A model generated the notes under the pieces. The model was not told where the DNA came from, did not search any database, and saw only the letters and a list, made by a program, of their open reading frames with translations. Of a stretch of DNA of 64,000 nt, positions 15,827 through 24,069 are shown in pieces; positions within the stretch are counted from its first letter, which is position 1, and each line of letters begins with the position of its first letter. This DNA is from Ruminococcaceae bacterium FB2012 (GTDB lineage Bacteria > Bacillota > Clostridia > Oscillospirales > Ruminococcaceae). The DNA lies in NCBI GenBank assembly GCA_900104495.1, contig FMXS01000008.1:1-64000 (forward strand), read 5' to 3'. The position numbers were made by a program, and so were the translations under genes.

Positions 15827-17263
15827 ATGACAAACAGCTATGAAAGCCCGTTCTGCACAAGATACGCCAGCAAGGAGATGCAGTATATCTTCTCCGCGGA
15901 TAAGAAATTCTCCACCTGGAGAAAGCTCTGGGTAGCCCTCGCAAGAGCCGAGATGAACTTAGGCCTTAATGTCACCAAGGAACAGGTGGCCGAACTGGAG
16001 GCCCATACCGAGGACATCGACTATGAGCTGGCCGCCGAGTATGAAAAGACCTTCCGCCACGACGTTATGGCTCACGTCCACACCTACGGCGTGGTCTGCC
16101 CCGGCGCAAAGGGGATAATCCACCTGGGCGCCACCAGCTGTTATGTGGGTGACAACACCGACATCATCATCATGCGGGACGCTCTCAAAGTCGTAAAGAG
16201 AAAGCTGGTCAAGGTCATCGACCAGCTGGCTAAGTTCGCGGACAAATACAAGGCTCTGCCCTGCCTGGCCTATACCCACCTCCAGCCCGCCCAGCTCACC
16301 ACCGTGGGCAAGCGCGCTACCCTCTGGTGCAACGAGCTTCTCATGGACCTTGAAGACCTGGACTTCCAGCTGGGACGTCTGAAACTGCTGGGCTCCAAGG
16401 GCACCACCGGCACGCAGGCTTCCTTTATGGAGCTTTTCCGAGGGGACACAGACAAGGTCAAGAAGCTGGAAGCGCTTATCGCCGAAGAAATGGGCTTTGA
16501 CGGCGTGGTCCCCGTTTCGGGACAGACCTATTCGAGAAAGATAGATTTCGCAGTCTGCCAGGTGCTGGCGGCCATAGCCCAGTCGGCTATGAAGTTCGGC
16601 AACGACATCCGCTTGCTCCAGTCCTTCAAGGAGATCGAGGAGCCCTTCGAGAAAACTCAGATCGGCTCGTCGGCTATGGCCTACAAGCGCAATCCCATGC
16701 GGGACGAGCGTATCTGCTCTCTTGCAAGATACGTCATGGTGGACGTGCTGAACCCCGCCTTCACCGCAGGAACACAGTGGTTCGAGCGCACCCTTGACGA
16801 CTCCGCCAACAAGCGCATCTCCGTGGCGGAGGCCTTCCTCGGCGTGGACGCTATCCTCAATATCATGCTCAACGTCACCGACCCGGACAACGGCCTGGTG
16901 GTATACGAAAAGATCATCCGCAAGCGGGTAATGGCGGAGCTGCCCTTCATGGCTACGGAGAATATCATGATGGACGCCGTCGCCAAGGGCGGCAACCGTC
17001 AGGAGCTTCACGAGCGCATCCGTGAGCTTTCGATGATCGCAGGAGCCCACGTCAAGCAGGACGGCCTTGAAAACGATCTTGCGGACCTCATCGCCGCCGA
17101 TCCCATGTTCAAGGTCACCCGTGAAGAACTGGATGAGATCATGAAGCCCGAGAACTACATCGGCCGCTGCCCGCAGCAGGTGGAAGAGTTCATAGCCAAC
17201 TGCGTCAAGCCCGTCATCGAGGCCAACGGCGTCTCCGACGATGTTGCGGAGATAAATGTATAA
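15827..17263 (+). CDS. purB: Adenylosuccinate lyase
   Basis: PurB removes fumarate from SAICAR and from adenylosuccinate, acting twice in purine synthesis. The 478 residues show the fumarase/aspartase superfamily signature SSAMAYKRNPMRDER (about 283-297), HLGATSCYVGDN near 103-114 and AYTHLQPAQLTTVGKR near 148, holding the catalytic histidines. Length is usual. It heads a three-gene set with short gaps of 22 and 16 bases, followed by a membrane protein and a sulfhydrylase. Confidence 0.96.
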   Translation: MTNSYESPFCTRYASKEMQYIFSADKKFSTWRKLWVALARAEMNLGLNVTKEQVAELEAHTEDIDYELAAEYEKTFRHDVMAHVHTYGVVCPGAKGIIHLGATSCYVGDNTDIIIMRDALKVVKRKLVKVIDQLAKFADKYKALPCLAYTHLQPAQLTTVGKRATLWCNELLMDLEDLDFQLGRLKLLGSKGTTGTQASFMELFRGDTDKVKKLEALIAEEMGFDGVVPVSGQTYSRKIDFAVCQVLAAIAQSAMKFGNDIRLLQSFKEIEEPFEKTQIGSSAMAYKRNPMRDERICSLARYVMVDVLNPAFTAGTQWFERTLDDSANKRISVAEAFLGVDAILNIMLNVTDPDNGLVVYEKIIRKRVMAELPFMATENIMMDAVAKGGNRQELHERIRELSMIAGAHVKQDGLENDLADLIAADPMFKVTREELDEIMKPENYIGRCPQQVEEFIANCVKPVIEANGVSDDVAEINV

Positions 17264-17285
17264 AGGCAGAACAGGAGAGTAAAAA

Positions 17286-17972
17286 ATGTCAAGACTTAAA
17301 TTAACGGTTCTTATACTTGCCATATTCGGTATTATTTTCGGCGCCATCGGCATGAAGGATGCCATTGCAATAATGCGTGAGGATTTTGTCGATCTGGACA
17401 ACACCAAGATCGGCGACATCCAGACCGGCGACCTTGCCAAGGGCAGTATCTACTGGGCCTACGATAAGATCGCCATAGAAAAGACCACAAGGAAATACGG
17501 CTTTATCCCTATGGGCTCCAGCGAGACTCCTTATTATCTCGTGGAGGCGGGAGACCATTTCGCTGTCACCAGCGTCGGGAGCAAGGAGCTCCAGCAGAAG
17601 ATAGAAAAGTGTGCCGATCAGACCCTTGCATACGACAAGGGAACGACCAAGACCGAACCCACACCCGTCGAGGTGACCACCAAGGTCATCGAGATGCCCG
17701 ACAAGGTAAGGCAGTTCCTCAAGGATTACTGCAAGGAATGGGGCATGACCGACGAAGATTACGCCAAACTCGTTGACGACAGCTGCGTCATCAACTGCGT
17801 GCAGTACGACACTATGAAGATGATGCCCTTTATCGGCCTGGGTGCCGGCGCGCTGCTGCTTGTAATTTTCTTTATCATGTTCTTCAAGGGCAGAAAGGGA
17901 AAGACCGTCTATGTCAACGACCCGTATATGCCCCGGGACTTTAACAGCGGCAATAATAACGACATTCAATGA
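17286..17972 (+). CDS. Two-helix membrane protein of unknown function
   Basis: The 228-residue protein has an N-terminal hydrophobic helix (about 4-24), an extracytoplasmic-type region of about 155 residues, a second helix (about 180-202, GLGAGALLLVIFFIMFF) and a short basic, Asn-rich tail. The middle region is hydrophilic, with two cysteines near its end (DSCVINC) that could form a disulfide. I do not recognise a domain. It sits between purB and the sulfhydrylase with small gaps and a GGAGAG ribosome site, so is co-transcribed, but nothing links it chemically to either neighbour. Confidence 0.8.
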   Translation: MSRLKLTVLILAIFGIIFGAIGMKDAIAIMREDFVDLDNTKIGDIQTGDLAKGSIYWAYDKIAIEKTTRKYGFIPMGSSETPYYLVEAGDHFAVTSVGSKELQQKIEKCADQTLAYDKGTTKTEPTPVEVTTKVIEMPDKVRQFLKDYCKEWGMTDEDYAKLVDDSCVINCVQYDTMKMMPFIGLGAGALLLVIFFIMFFKGRKGKTVYVNDPYMPRDFNSGNNNDIQ

Positions 17973-17988
17973 AAGGAAGTAATAATAA

Positions 17989-19257
17989 ATGAAGATCGAG
18001 ACCAAATGCCTCCACGCAGGCTATACCCCCAAGAATACCGAGCCGAGAGTGGTGCCTATCGTGCAGTCCACTACTTATGTTTACGACTCCACCGACGATG
18101 TGGCCGCCGTTTTCGACGACCCCACCAAGAGCCTTATCTATTCCCGCTTCGAGAATCCCACGGTAATGGCCGTTGAGGACAAGATCGCAGCCCTCGAAGG
18201 CGGTATCGGCGCTATGTGTACCTCTTCGGGACAGGCCGCTTCGCTGCTTTCGCTGCTCAATATCCTCAAAGCCGGGGACAGCTTCATCTCCGCCGCGACA
18301 ATTTACGGCGGCACCATAAACCTCTTTGCCTATACTTTGAAAAAGCTGGGCATCGAGTGCATCTTCGTGGACGCCGACGCCCCCGAGGAGGAGATCCGCG
18401 CCGCCTTCAAGCCCAACACCAAGGCTGTATTCGGCGAAACACTGGCCAATCCCGCCCTTACCGTTTTCGACATCGAGAAGTTCGCAAAGATCGCTCACGA
18501 CAACGGCGTTCCCCTTATCATCGACAACACCTTCCCCACACCTATCCTTTGCCGTCCTTTTGAGTGGGGCGCGGATATAATCGTACACTCCACCACCAAG
18601 TACATGGACGGCCACGCCGTTCAGGGCGGCGGCGTTATCGTGGATTCCGGAAACTTCGACTGGACCAACGGCAAGTTCCCCGAGTTCACCGAGCCCGACG
18701 AGAGCTACCACGGCACGATCTATACCAAGGCTTACGGCAAGGCGGCCTACATCATCAAGGCCCGTATGCAGCTTATGAGAGACTTCGGCTGCTATCCTTC
18801 GGCGCAGTCGGCCTTCTATCTCAATCTCGGACTGGAAACTCTTCCCGTCCGTATGAAGCAGTACTGCGAGAACGCCATTACCGTAGCTAAGTTCCTGGAA
18901 GCCAACGAGCACGTTATTTCCGTGAACTATCCCGGACTTGAGAGCAGCAAGTATCACAAGCTGGCCGAGAAGTATCTGCCTCTGGGCACCAGCGGAGTTA
19001 TCAGCTTCTCCATCAAGGGCGGCAGAAGCACCGCCGTCAAGTTCATGGACAGCCTGAAGCTGGCCTCCAACGAGGTACACGTTGCGGACATCCGCACCTG
19101 CGTACTGCACCCGGCCTCCGCCACACACCGCCAGCTCACCGACGAGCAGCTTGCGGCAGCGGGCATCGACGGCGGACTTATCCGTCTCTCGGTGGGCCTT
19201 GAAAACATCGAGGACATCCTCGACGACCTCAAACTGGGCTTCGCTGCGCTGGACTGA
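17989..19257 (+). CDS. metY: O-acetylhomoserine sulfhydrylase (Cys/Met metabolism PLP enzyme)
   Basis: This enzyme makes homocysteine from O-acetylhomoserine and sulfide. The 422 residues match the longer MetY type: TKCLHAGYTP at the N-terminus, SRFENPT near 50, GIGAMCTSSGQAA (cofactor phosphate region), VPLIIDNTFPTP and the PLP lysine in HSTTKYMDGH near 205. The C-terminus has the SVGLENIEDILDDL segment typical of the family. Methionine gamma-lyase relatives are shorter (about 395-400), which favours the sulfhydrylase. No S-adenosylmethionine riboswitch is visible; it follows its upstream neighbour by 16 bases. Confidence 0.88.
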   Translation: MKIETKCLHAGYTPKNTEPRVVPIVQSTTYVYDSTDDVAAVFDDPTKSLIYSRFENPTVMAVEDKIAALEGGIGAMCTSSGQAASLLSLLNILKAGDSFISAATIYGGTINLFAYTLKKLGIECIFVDADAPEEEIRAAFKPNTKAVFGETLANPALTVFDIEKFAKIAHDNGVPLIIDNTFPTPILCRPFEWGADIIVHSTTKYMDGHAVQGGGVIVDSGNFDWTNGKFPEFTEPDESYHGTIYTKAYGKAAYIIKARMQLMRDFGCYPSAQSAFYLNLGLETLPVRMKQYCENAITVAKFLEANEHVISVNYPGLESSKYHKLAEKYLPLGTSGVISFSIKGGRSTAVKFMDSLKLASNEVHVADIRTCVLHPASATHRQLTDEQLAAAGIDGGLIRLSVGLENIEDILDDLKLGFAALD

Positions 19258-19274
19258 TCGACAGCAGACAGCTG

Positions 19275-19306
19275 ATTGTGCATTGTGCATTGTGCATCCT
19301 GCATTG
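19275..19306 (+). repeat. Short tandem TTGTGCA repeat
   Basis: Three copies of ATTGTGC in tandem, then a decayed copy (ATCCTGC), lie just after the sulfhydrylase stop. Similar low-complexity tracts flank the hairpin repeats at 28049 and 34786. Confidence 0.6.
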
Positions 19307-19332
19307 AGAAAAGGAAAATTTGTGAAACTTTT

Positions 19333-19371
19333 CCCGCCGCCGTCAGGCAGAAAATGCTTGACAGCGGCGGG
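19333..19371 (+). terminator. Hairpin overlapping the rpsL promoter
   Basis: CCCGCCGCCGTCAGGCA pairs with TGCTTGACAGCGGCGGG over a GAAAA loop, followed by TTTTC. It looks like the terminator of the upstream operon, but its right arm contains the -35 hexamer and part of the spacer of the rpsL promoter. Confidence 0.6.
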
Positions 19372-19386
19372 TTTTCGTGTTATAAT
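19358..19386 (+). promoter_or_regulatory. Promoter of the str operon
   Basis: -35 TTGACA (19358-19363), 17-base spacer, -10 TATAAT (19381-19386). Both hexamers are consensus, fitting a ribosomal protein operon. Confidence 0.9.
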
Positions 19387-19442
19387 TAAGTTTACGCTGA
19401 CATATTGTGCCCGCGTGAAAATTCTATGAAAGGAGAGAGAAT

Positions 19443-19862
19443 ATGCCGACCTTTAACCAGTTAGTCAGAAAGGGAAGAGATGTTCTTGAGGACAAGTCCA
19501 CAGCACCCGCACTTCAGAAGGGCTACAACTCCAAGAAGAAGACAGCTATCGACCAGAGCTGCCCGCAGAAGAGAGGCGTCTGCACCGCCGTAAGAACCGC
19601 TACCCCCAAGAAGCCTAACTCCGCGATGAGAAAGATCGCCAGAGTAAAGCTGACCAACGGTACCGAGGTAACCGCTTATATCCCGGGTATCGGCCATAAC
19701 CTGCAGGAGCACTCCGTTGTTCTTATCAGGGGCGGACGTGTAAAGGATCTCCCCGGTGTGCGTTACCACATCATCAGAGGTACTCTTGACGCTCAGGGCG
19801 TTGCCAAGAGAATGCAGGCAAGGTCCAAGTACGGCGCAAAGAGACCGAAGGCAGGAAAGTAA
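19443..19862 (+). CDS. rpsL: 30S ribosomal protein S12
   Basis: S12 sits at the decoding centre of the 30S subunit. The 139 residues carry PTFNQLVRKGR at the N-terminus and the conserved KKPNSAMRKIARVKLTNG and GGRVKDLPGVRYHIIRG segments. The decoding-loop lysine corresponding to the streptomycin-resistance site is the normal Lys in TPKKPNSA. First gene of rpsL-rpsG-fusA, with AAGGAGAG before the ATG. Confidence 0.99.
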   Translation: MPTFNQLVRKGRDVLEDKSTAPALQKGYNSKKKTAIDQSCPQKRGVCTAVRTATPKKPNSAMRKIARVKLTNGTEVTAYIPGIGHNLQEHSVVLIRGGRVKDLPGVRYHIIRGTLDAQGVAKRMQARSKYGAKRPKAGK

Positions 19863-19919
19863 TCCTGCGGACAAGTTAGGACACTCATTGTCGCAATAAC
19901 TGCGAAGACCACAGTTATA

Positions 19920-19994
19920 TGCAGATTTATATATAAGAGCACGCTCTTTTGTAACTCTGCATTGGACTGACGGGGCCGCAGCAAAAGGCTGCGG
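19920..19994 (+). promoter_or_regulatory. Structured rpsL-rpsG intergenic RNA, possible ribosomal-protein control site
   Basis: The 177-base gap is long for this operon. It contains TGCAGA...TCTGCA closing a stem with an inner AAGAGC-AC-GCTCTT hairpin, then CCGCAGC-AAAAG-GCTGCGG. In other bacteria S7 represses translation by binding this gap; here that role is inferred from position. Confidence 0.4.
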
Positions 19995-20039
19995 AGCGAG
20001 TACCTGTGAATTCATTTATTTGTGAAGGAGGGAATCAAA

Positions 20040-20510
20040 GTGCCAAGAAGAGGTAAAGTTGCTAAGAGAGACGTGCTTCTCGATCCTGTTTACAACTCCA
20101 AGCTCGTTACGAGACTTGTCAACAACATCATGCTCGACGGTAAGAAGGGCGTAGCCCAGAAGATCGTTTACGGCGCATTCGAGATCGTTGAGGAGAAGAC
20201 AGGCCGTCCCGCACTTGAGGTTTTCGAGGAGGCTATGAACAATATCATGCCCGAGCTCGAAGTTAAGGCCCGCCGTGTCGGCGGTGCTACCTATCAGGTG
20301 CCTATGGAGGTAAGACCTGACAGACGTCAGACTCTCGGCCTGCGCTGGATCACCAAGTTCTCCCGCGCGAGAAACGAGTCTACTATGAAGGAGAGACTTG
20401 CAGCTGAGATCCTTGATGCGCTCAACGGACTCGGCGGCTCCTGCAAGAAGCGTGACGAGACTCATAAGATGGCTGAGGCTAATAAGGCTTTCGCTCACTA
20501 CAGATGGTAA
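20040..20510 (+). CDS. rpsG: 30S ribosomal protein S7
   Basis: S7 nucleates assembly of the 30S head. The 156-residue length is exactly usual. It starts at GTG 20040 (PRRGKVAKRDVLLDPVYNS), with AAGGAGG at 20025-20031. The upstream in-frame GTG would add an atypical extension. The conserved GGATYQVPMEVRPDRRQTL segment is present. Confidence 0.99.
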   Translation: MPRRGKVAKRDVLLDPVYNSKLVTRLVNNIMLDGKKGVAQKIVYGAFEIVEEKTGRPALEVFEEAMNNIMPELEVKARRVGGATYQVPMEVRPDRRQTLGLRWITKFSRARNESTMKERLAAEILDALNGLGGSCKKRDETHKMAEANKAFAHYRW

Positions 20511-20528
20511 TATAAACAGGAGGATAAT

Positions 20529-22634
20529 ATGGCAAGAGAAACGAAGCTCCAGGATTACCGCAATATCGGGATCATGGCTCATATCGATGCCGGTAAGACC
20601 ACTACCACGGAACGTATCCTGTTTTATACCGGTGTCAACTATAAGATCGGTGAGACCCATGACGGCGCTTCCACAATGGACTGGATGGCTCAGGAGAAAG
20701 AAAGAGGTATCACTATCACCTCTGCCGCTACTACCTGCTACTGGTCGCCTACCTATGATACCGATGCCAAGAAGCATTACAGGCTCAATATCATAGACAC
20801 TCCGGGACACGTTGACTTTACAGTCGAGGTCGAGCGTTCGCTCAGAGTTCTCGACGGTTCCGTTACGGTCCTCTGTGCAAAGGGCGGCGTAGAGCCCCAG
20901 ACCGAGACCGTTTGGCGTCAGGCCGATAACTATAAGGTGCCCCGTATGGTATATGTCAATAAAATGGACATCATGGGCGCCGATTTCTACAATGTTCTGC
21001 ATATGCTCCACGAGAGACTTCAGTGCAACGCCGTTGCCATCCAGCTGCCTATCGGCGCTGAGGATGACTTCAAGGGCCTCATTGACCTGCTCGAAATGAA
21101 AGCATATATCTATACCAATGACCTCGGTACCGACATCAAGGTGGAGGATATTCCCGCCGATATGCAGGCAAAGGCCGAGGAATACAGAGGTATGCTCCTC
21201 GATGCCGCCGCAGAGCAGGACGAGGAGATCATGATGAAGTATCTCGACGGTGAGGAGCTCACTATCGACGAGATCAAAATGTGCATCAGAAAGGGCACTA
21301 TCGCAAATACGATGGTACCTGTATGCTGCGGCACATCCTACAGAAACAAGGGCGTTCAGAAGCTGCTTGACGCTATCGTTGACTATATGCCCTCGCCTAT
21401 CGACGTTCCCCATATCAAGGGTATCGACCCCGAGACCGGCGACGAGTGCGAGAGAATTTCCGGAGACGAGCAGCCCTTCGCAGCCCTGGCCTTCAAGATC
21501 GCTACCGACCCCTTCGTAGGTAAGCTCTGCTATTTCAGAGTTTATTCCGGTGTGCTCACCGCGGGCTCTACCGTTTATAACTCCACCAAGGGCAAGAACG
21601 AGAGGATCGGCAGAATAGTTCAGATGCACTCCAACGCCAGAAAGGATATAGATACTATCTATGCAGGCGATATCGGTGCTGCTATCGGTGTCAAGAACAC
21701 CACTACGGGCGATACTCTCTGCGACGAGAAGCACCCCGTAATTCTGGAGTCCATGGAGTTCCCGGAGCCGGTCATCCAGCTGGCTATCGAGCCCAAGACC
21801 AAGGCCGGCCAGGAGAAAATGGGCATCGCCCTCTCCAAGCTCGCCGAGGAGGACCCCACCTTCAGGACCTATACCGATGAGGAAACAGGTCAGACCATCA
21901 TCGCCGGAATGGGCGAGCTGCACCTGGAGATCATCGTTGACCGTCTCCTCCGTGAGTTCAAGGTCGAGGCCAATGTCGGCGCTCCCCAGGTTTCTTATAA
22001 GGAAACTATCAGAGAAAAGGCAAACGTGGATTACAAGTATGCCAAGCAGTCCGGCGGTAAGGGCCAGTACGGTCACGTTAAGATCAATATCGAACCCAAT
22101 GAGTCCGGCAAGGGCTATGAGTTCATCAACAACGTTGTCGGCGGCGCTATCCCCAAGGAGTATATCCCCGCTGTTGACGCAGGTATCAAGGGCGCTATGG
22201 AAGCAGGCGTTCTCGCCGGCTACCAGGTAGTCGATGTCAAGGTCGAGCTGTACGACGGTTCTTACCATGAAGTTGACTCCTCTGAAATGGCATTCAAGAT
22301 CGCGGGCTCTATCGCGTTCAAGGAAGCTATGAAGAAGGCCAAGCCCGTTATCCTGGAGCCTATCATGAAGGTTTCCGTTATCGCTCCCGATGATTATCTC
22401 GGTACCGTTATCGGCGACCTCAACTCCAGAAGAGGCCAGATCCTCGGCCAGGAGCAGAGAACAGGCGCCGTTCAGGTTGACGCTCTCGTTCCGCTGTCTG
22501 AGATGTTCGGTTATTCCAACGACCTCAGATCCAAGACCCAGGGCAGAGGCCAGTATTCCATGGAGCCTCACAGCTATACCGAGGTCCCCAAGTCGATCAG
22601 CGAGAAGATCATCTCCACCAGATCGAAGGATTGA
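20529..22634 (+). CDS. fusA: Elongation factor G
   Basis: EF-G drives translocation on the ribosome and helps recycling. The 701 residues show all GTPase motifs: AHIDAGKTTTTERIL, RGITITSAAT, DTPGHVDF and NKMD, then domain IV with SGGKGQYGHVKINIEP and GSYHEVDSSEMAF. It follows rpsG by 18 bases with an AGGAGG site. It is a standard EF-G, not a ribosome-protection resistance protein, judging by its position and near-consensus motifs. Confidence 0.98.
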   Translation: MARETKLQDYRNIGIMAHIDAGKTTTTERILFYTGVNYKIGETHDGASTMDWMAQEKERGITITSAATTCYWSPTYDTDAKKHYRLNIIDTPGHVDFTVEVERSLRVLDGSVTVLCAKGGVEPQTETVWRQADNYKVPRMVYVNKMDIMGADFYNVLHMLHERLQCNAVAIQLPIGAEDDFKGLIDLLEMKAYIYTNDLGTDIKVEDIPADMQAKAEEYRGMLLDAAAEQDEEIMMKYLDGEELTIDEIKMCIRKGTIANTMVPVCCGTSYRNKGVQKLLDAIVDYMPSPIDVPHIKGIDPETGDECERISGDEQPFAALAFKIATDPFVGKLCYFRVYSGVLTAGSTVYNSTKGKNERIGRIVQMHSNARKDIDTIYAGDIGAAIGVKNTTTGDTLCDEKHPVILESMEFPEPVIQLAIEPKTKAGQEKMGIALSKLAEEDPTFRTYTDEETGQTIIAGMGELHLEIIVDRLLREFKVEANVGAPQVSYKETIREKANVDYKYAKQSGGKGQYGHVKINIEPNESGKGYEFINNVVGGAIPKEYIPAVDAGIKGAMEAGVLAGYQVVDVKVELYDGSYHEVDSSEMAFKIAGSIAFKEAMKKAKPVILEPIMKVSVIAPDDYLGTVIGDLNSRRGQILGQEQRTGAVQVDALVPLSEMFGYSNDLRSKTQGRGQYSMEPHSYTEVPKSISEKIISTRSKD

Positions 22635-22665
22635 TCGCATATCCTGAAAAAATTTGTGAAACCTA

Positions 22666-22694
22666 TTGCATTATTCAAAATAATGTGCTATAAT
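22666..22694 (+). promoter_or_regulatory. Promoter of tuf
   Basis: -35 TTGCAT (22666-22671), 17-base spacer, -10 TATAAT (22689-22694) in the 118-base fusA-tuf gap, so tuf can be transcribed on its own. Confidence 0.8.
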
Positions 22695-22752
22695 AATTTG
22701 TATAGTATGCTGTTTTGAAAACTATAATTTATTATTAAGGAGGAAAATTCCT

Positions 22753-23952
22753 ATGGCAAAGCAGAAGTTTGAAAGAACCAAACCCCACGTAAACATCGGT
22801 ACTATCGGCCACGTTGACCACGGCAAGACCACTCTTACCGCTGCTATCACCAAGACCCTCGCTATGAAGGGCCAGGCCAAGTACGAGGCTTACGACATGA
22901 TCGATAAGGCTCCCGAGGAGAGAGAGCGCGGAATCACAATCAATACCGCTCACGTTGAGTATGAGACCGATAAGCGTCACTATGCTCACGTTGACTGCCC
23001 GGGTCACGCTGACTACGTTAAGAACATGATCACCGGTGCCGCTCAGATGGACGGTGCTATCCTCGTTGTTGCCGCTTCCGACGGTCCTATGGCTCAGACC
23101 AGAGAGCATATCCTGCTCGCCCGTCAGGTTGGCGTTCCTGCGATCGTTGTATTCATGAACAAGGCTGACCAGGTTGACGACGAAGAGCTCCTCGAGCTGG
23201 TTGAGATGGATATCCGCGAGCTGCTGGACAAGTACGAGTTCCCCGGCGACGAAACTCCTATCATCAAGGGCTCCGCTCTTGCTGCTCTGAACGCTCCCGA
23301 GGATCTTAACGATCCCGCTTACAAGCCCATCCTTGAGCTCATGGATGCTGTTGACGAGTATATTCCTACTCCCGACCGTAAGTCCGATCTGCCTTTCCTT
23401 ATGCCTGTTGAGGACGTATTCACCATCACCGGCCGCGGCACTGTTGCTACCGGCAGAGTTGAGCGTGGTAAGCTGAACACCGGCGACGAAGTTGAGATCA
23501 TCGGTCTCACCGAGGAGAGAGCTAAGACCGTTGTTACCGGTATCGAGATGTTCAGAAAGATCCTTGACTACGCTGAGGCAGGCGACAACATCGGCGCTCT
23601 GCTCCGTGGTGTTCAGAGATCTGACATCGAGAGGGGCCAGGTTCTTTGCAAGCCCGGCAGCATTCATCCTTACACCAAGTTCTCCGGCCAGGTTTACGTT
23701 CTGAAGAAGGAAGAGGGCGGCCGTCATACTCCTTTCTTCAACAACTACAGACCTCAGTTCTATTTCAGAACTACCGACGTTACCGGCGTTATCACTCTTC
23801 CTGCTGACAAGGAAATGTGCATGCCCGGCGATAACGTATCCATGGACGTTGAGCTCATCACTCCTATCGCTATTGAGGAAGGTCTCCGCTTCGCTATCCG
23901 TGAGGGCGGCAGAACCGTTGGTTCCGGCGTTGTTACCGCTGTAAGAGACTAA
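22753..23952 (+). CDS. tuf: Elongation factor Tu
   Basis: EF-Tu delivers aminoacyl-tRNA to the ribosome. The 399 residues start AKQKFERTKPHVNIGTIG, with GHVDHGKTTLTAAI, RERGITINTAHVEYE, DCPGHADYVKNMI, NKADQV and GSALAAL, and usual domains II and III. Codon use is strongly biased, as expected for an abundant protein. A strong terminator follows. Confidence 0.99.
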   Translation: MAKQKFERTKPHVNIGTIGHVDHGKTTLTAAITKTLAMKGQAKYEAYDMIDKAPEERERGITINTAHVEYETDKRHYAHVDCPGHADYVKNMITGAAQMDGAILVVAASDGPMAQTREHILLARQVGVPAIVVFMNKADQVDDEELLELVEMDIRELLDKYEFPGDETPIIKGSALAALNAPEDLNDPAYKPILELMDAVDEYIPTPDRKSDLPFLMPVEDVFTITGRGTVATGRVERGKLNTGDEVEIIGLTEERAKTVVTGIEMFRKILDYAEAGDNIGALLRGVQRSDIERGQVLCKPGSIHPYTKFSGQVYVLKKEEGGRHTPFFNNYRPQFYFRTTDVTGVITLPADKEMCMPGDNVSMDVELITPIAIEEGLRFAIREGGRTVGSGVVTAVRD

Positions 23953-23985
23953 TATCACCTCCGGCGAATAATACTGATTTTCATG

Positions 23986-24020
23986 GCGCCCCTGCCGGTC
24001 TCCGGCGGGGGCGCTTTTTT
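23986..24020 (+). terminator. Terminator after tuf
   Basis: GCGCCCCTGCCGG-TCT-CCGGCGGGGGCGC followed by TTTTTT. Confidence 0.93.
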
Positions 24021-24028
24021 GCGTATAC

Positions 24029-24057
24029 AAAAAAGAGCGCCCCGTGAAGGGCGCCCT
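24029..24057 (-). terminator. Terminator of the LRR/dockerin gene
   Basis: On the minus strand AGGGCGCCCTTCACGGGGCGCT is followed by CTTTTTTG. It lies back to back with the tuf terminator. Confidence 0.8.
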
Positions 24058-24069
24058 CGGAAGGCTGAA

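Noticed and set aside
19275..19306. CRISPR-like repeat
   Set aside because: The units are 7 bases, tandem and without spacers.
20016..22640. Very long minus-strand open frame opposite rpsG and fusA
   Set aside because: It exists because the biased codon use of these abundant proteins avoids stops on the other strand; no signal or family pattern was seen.
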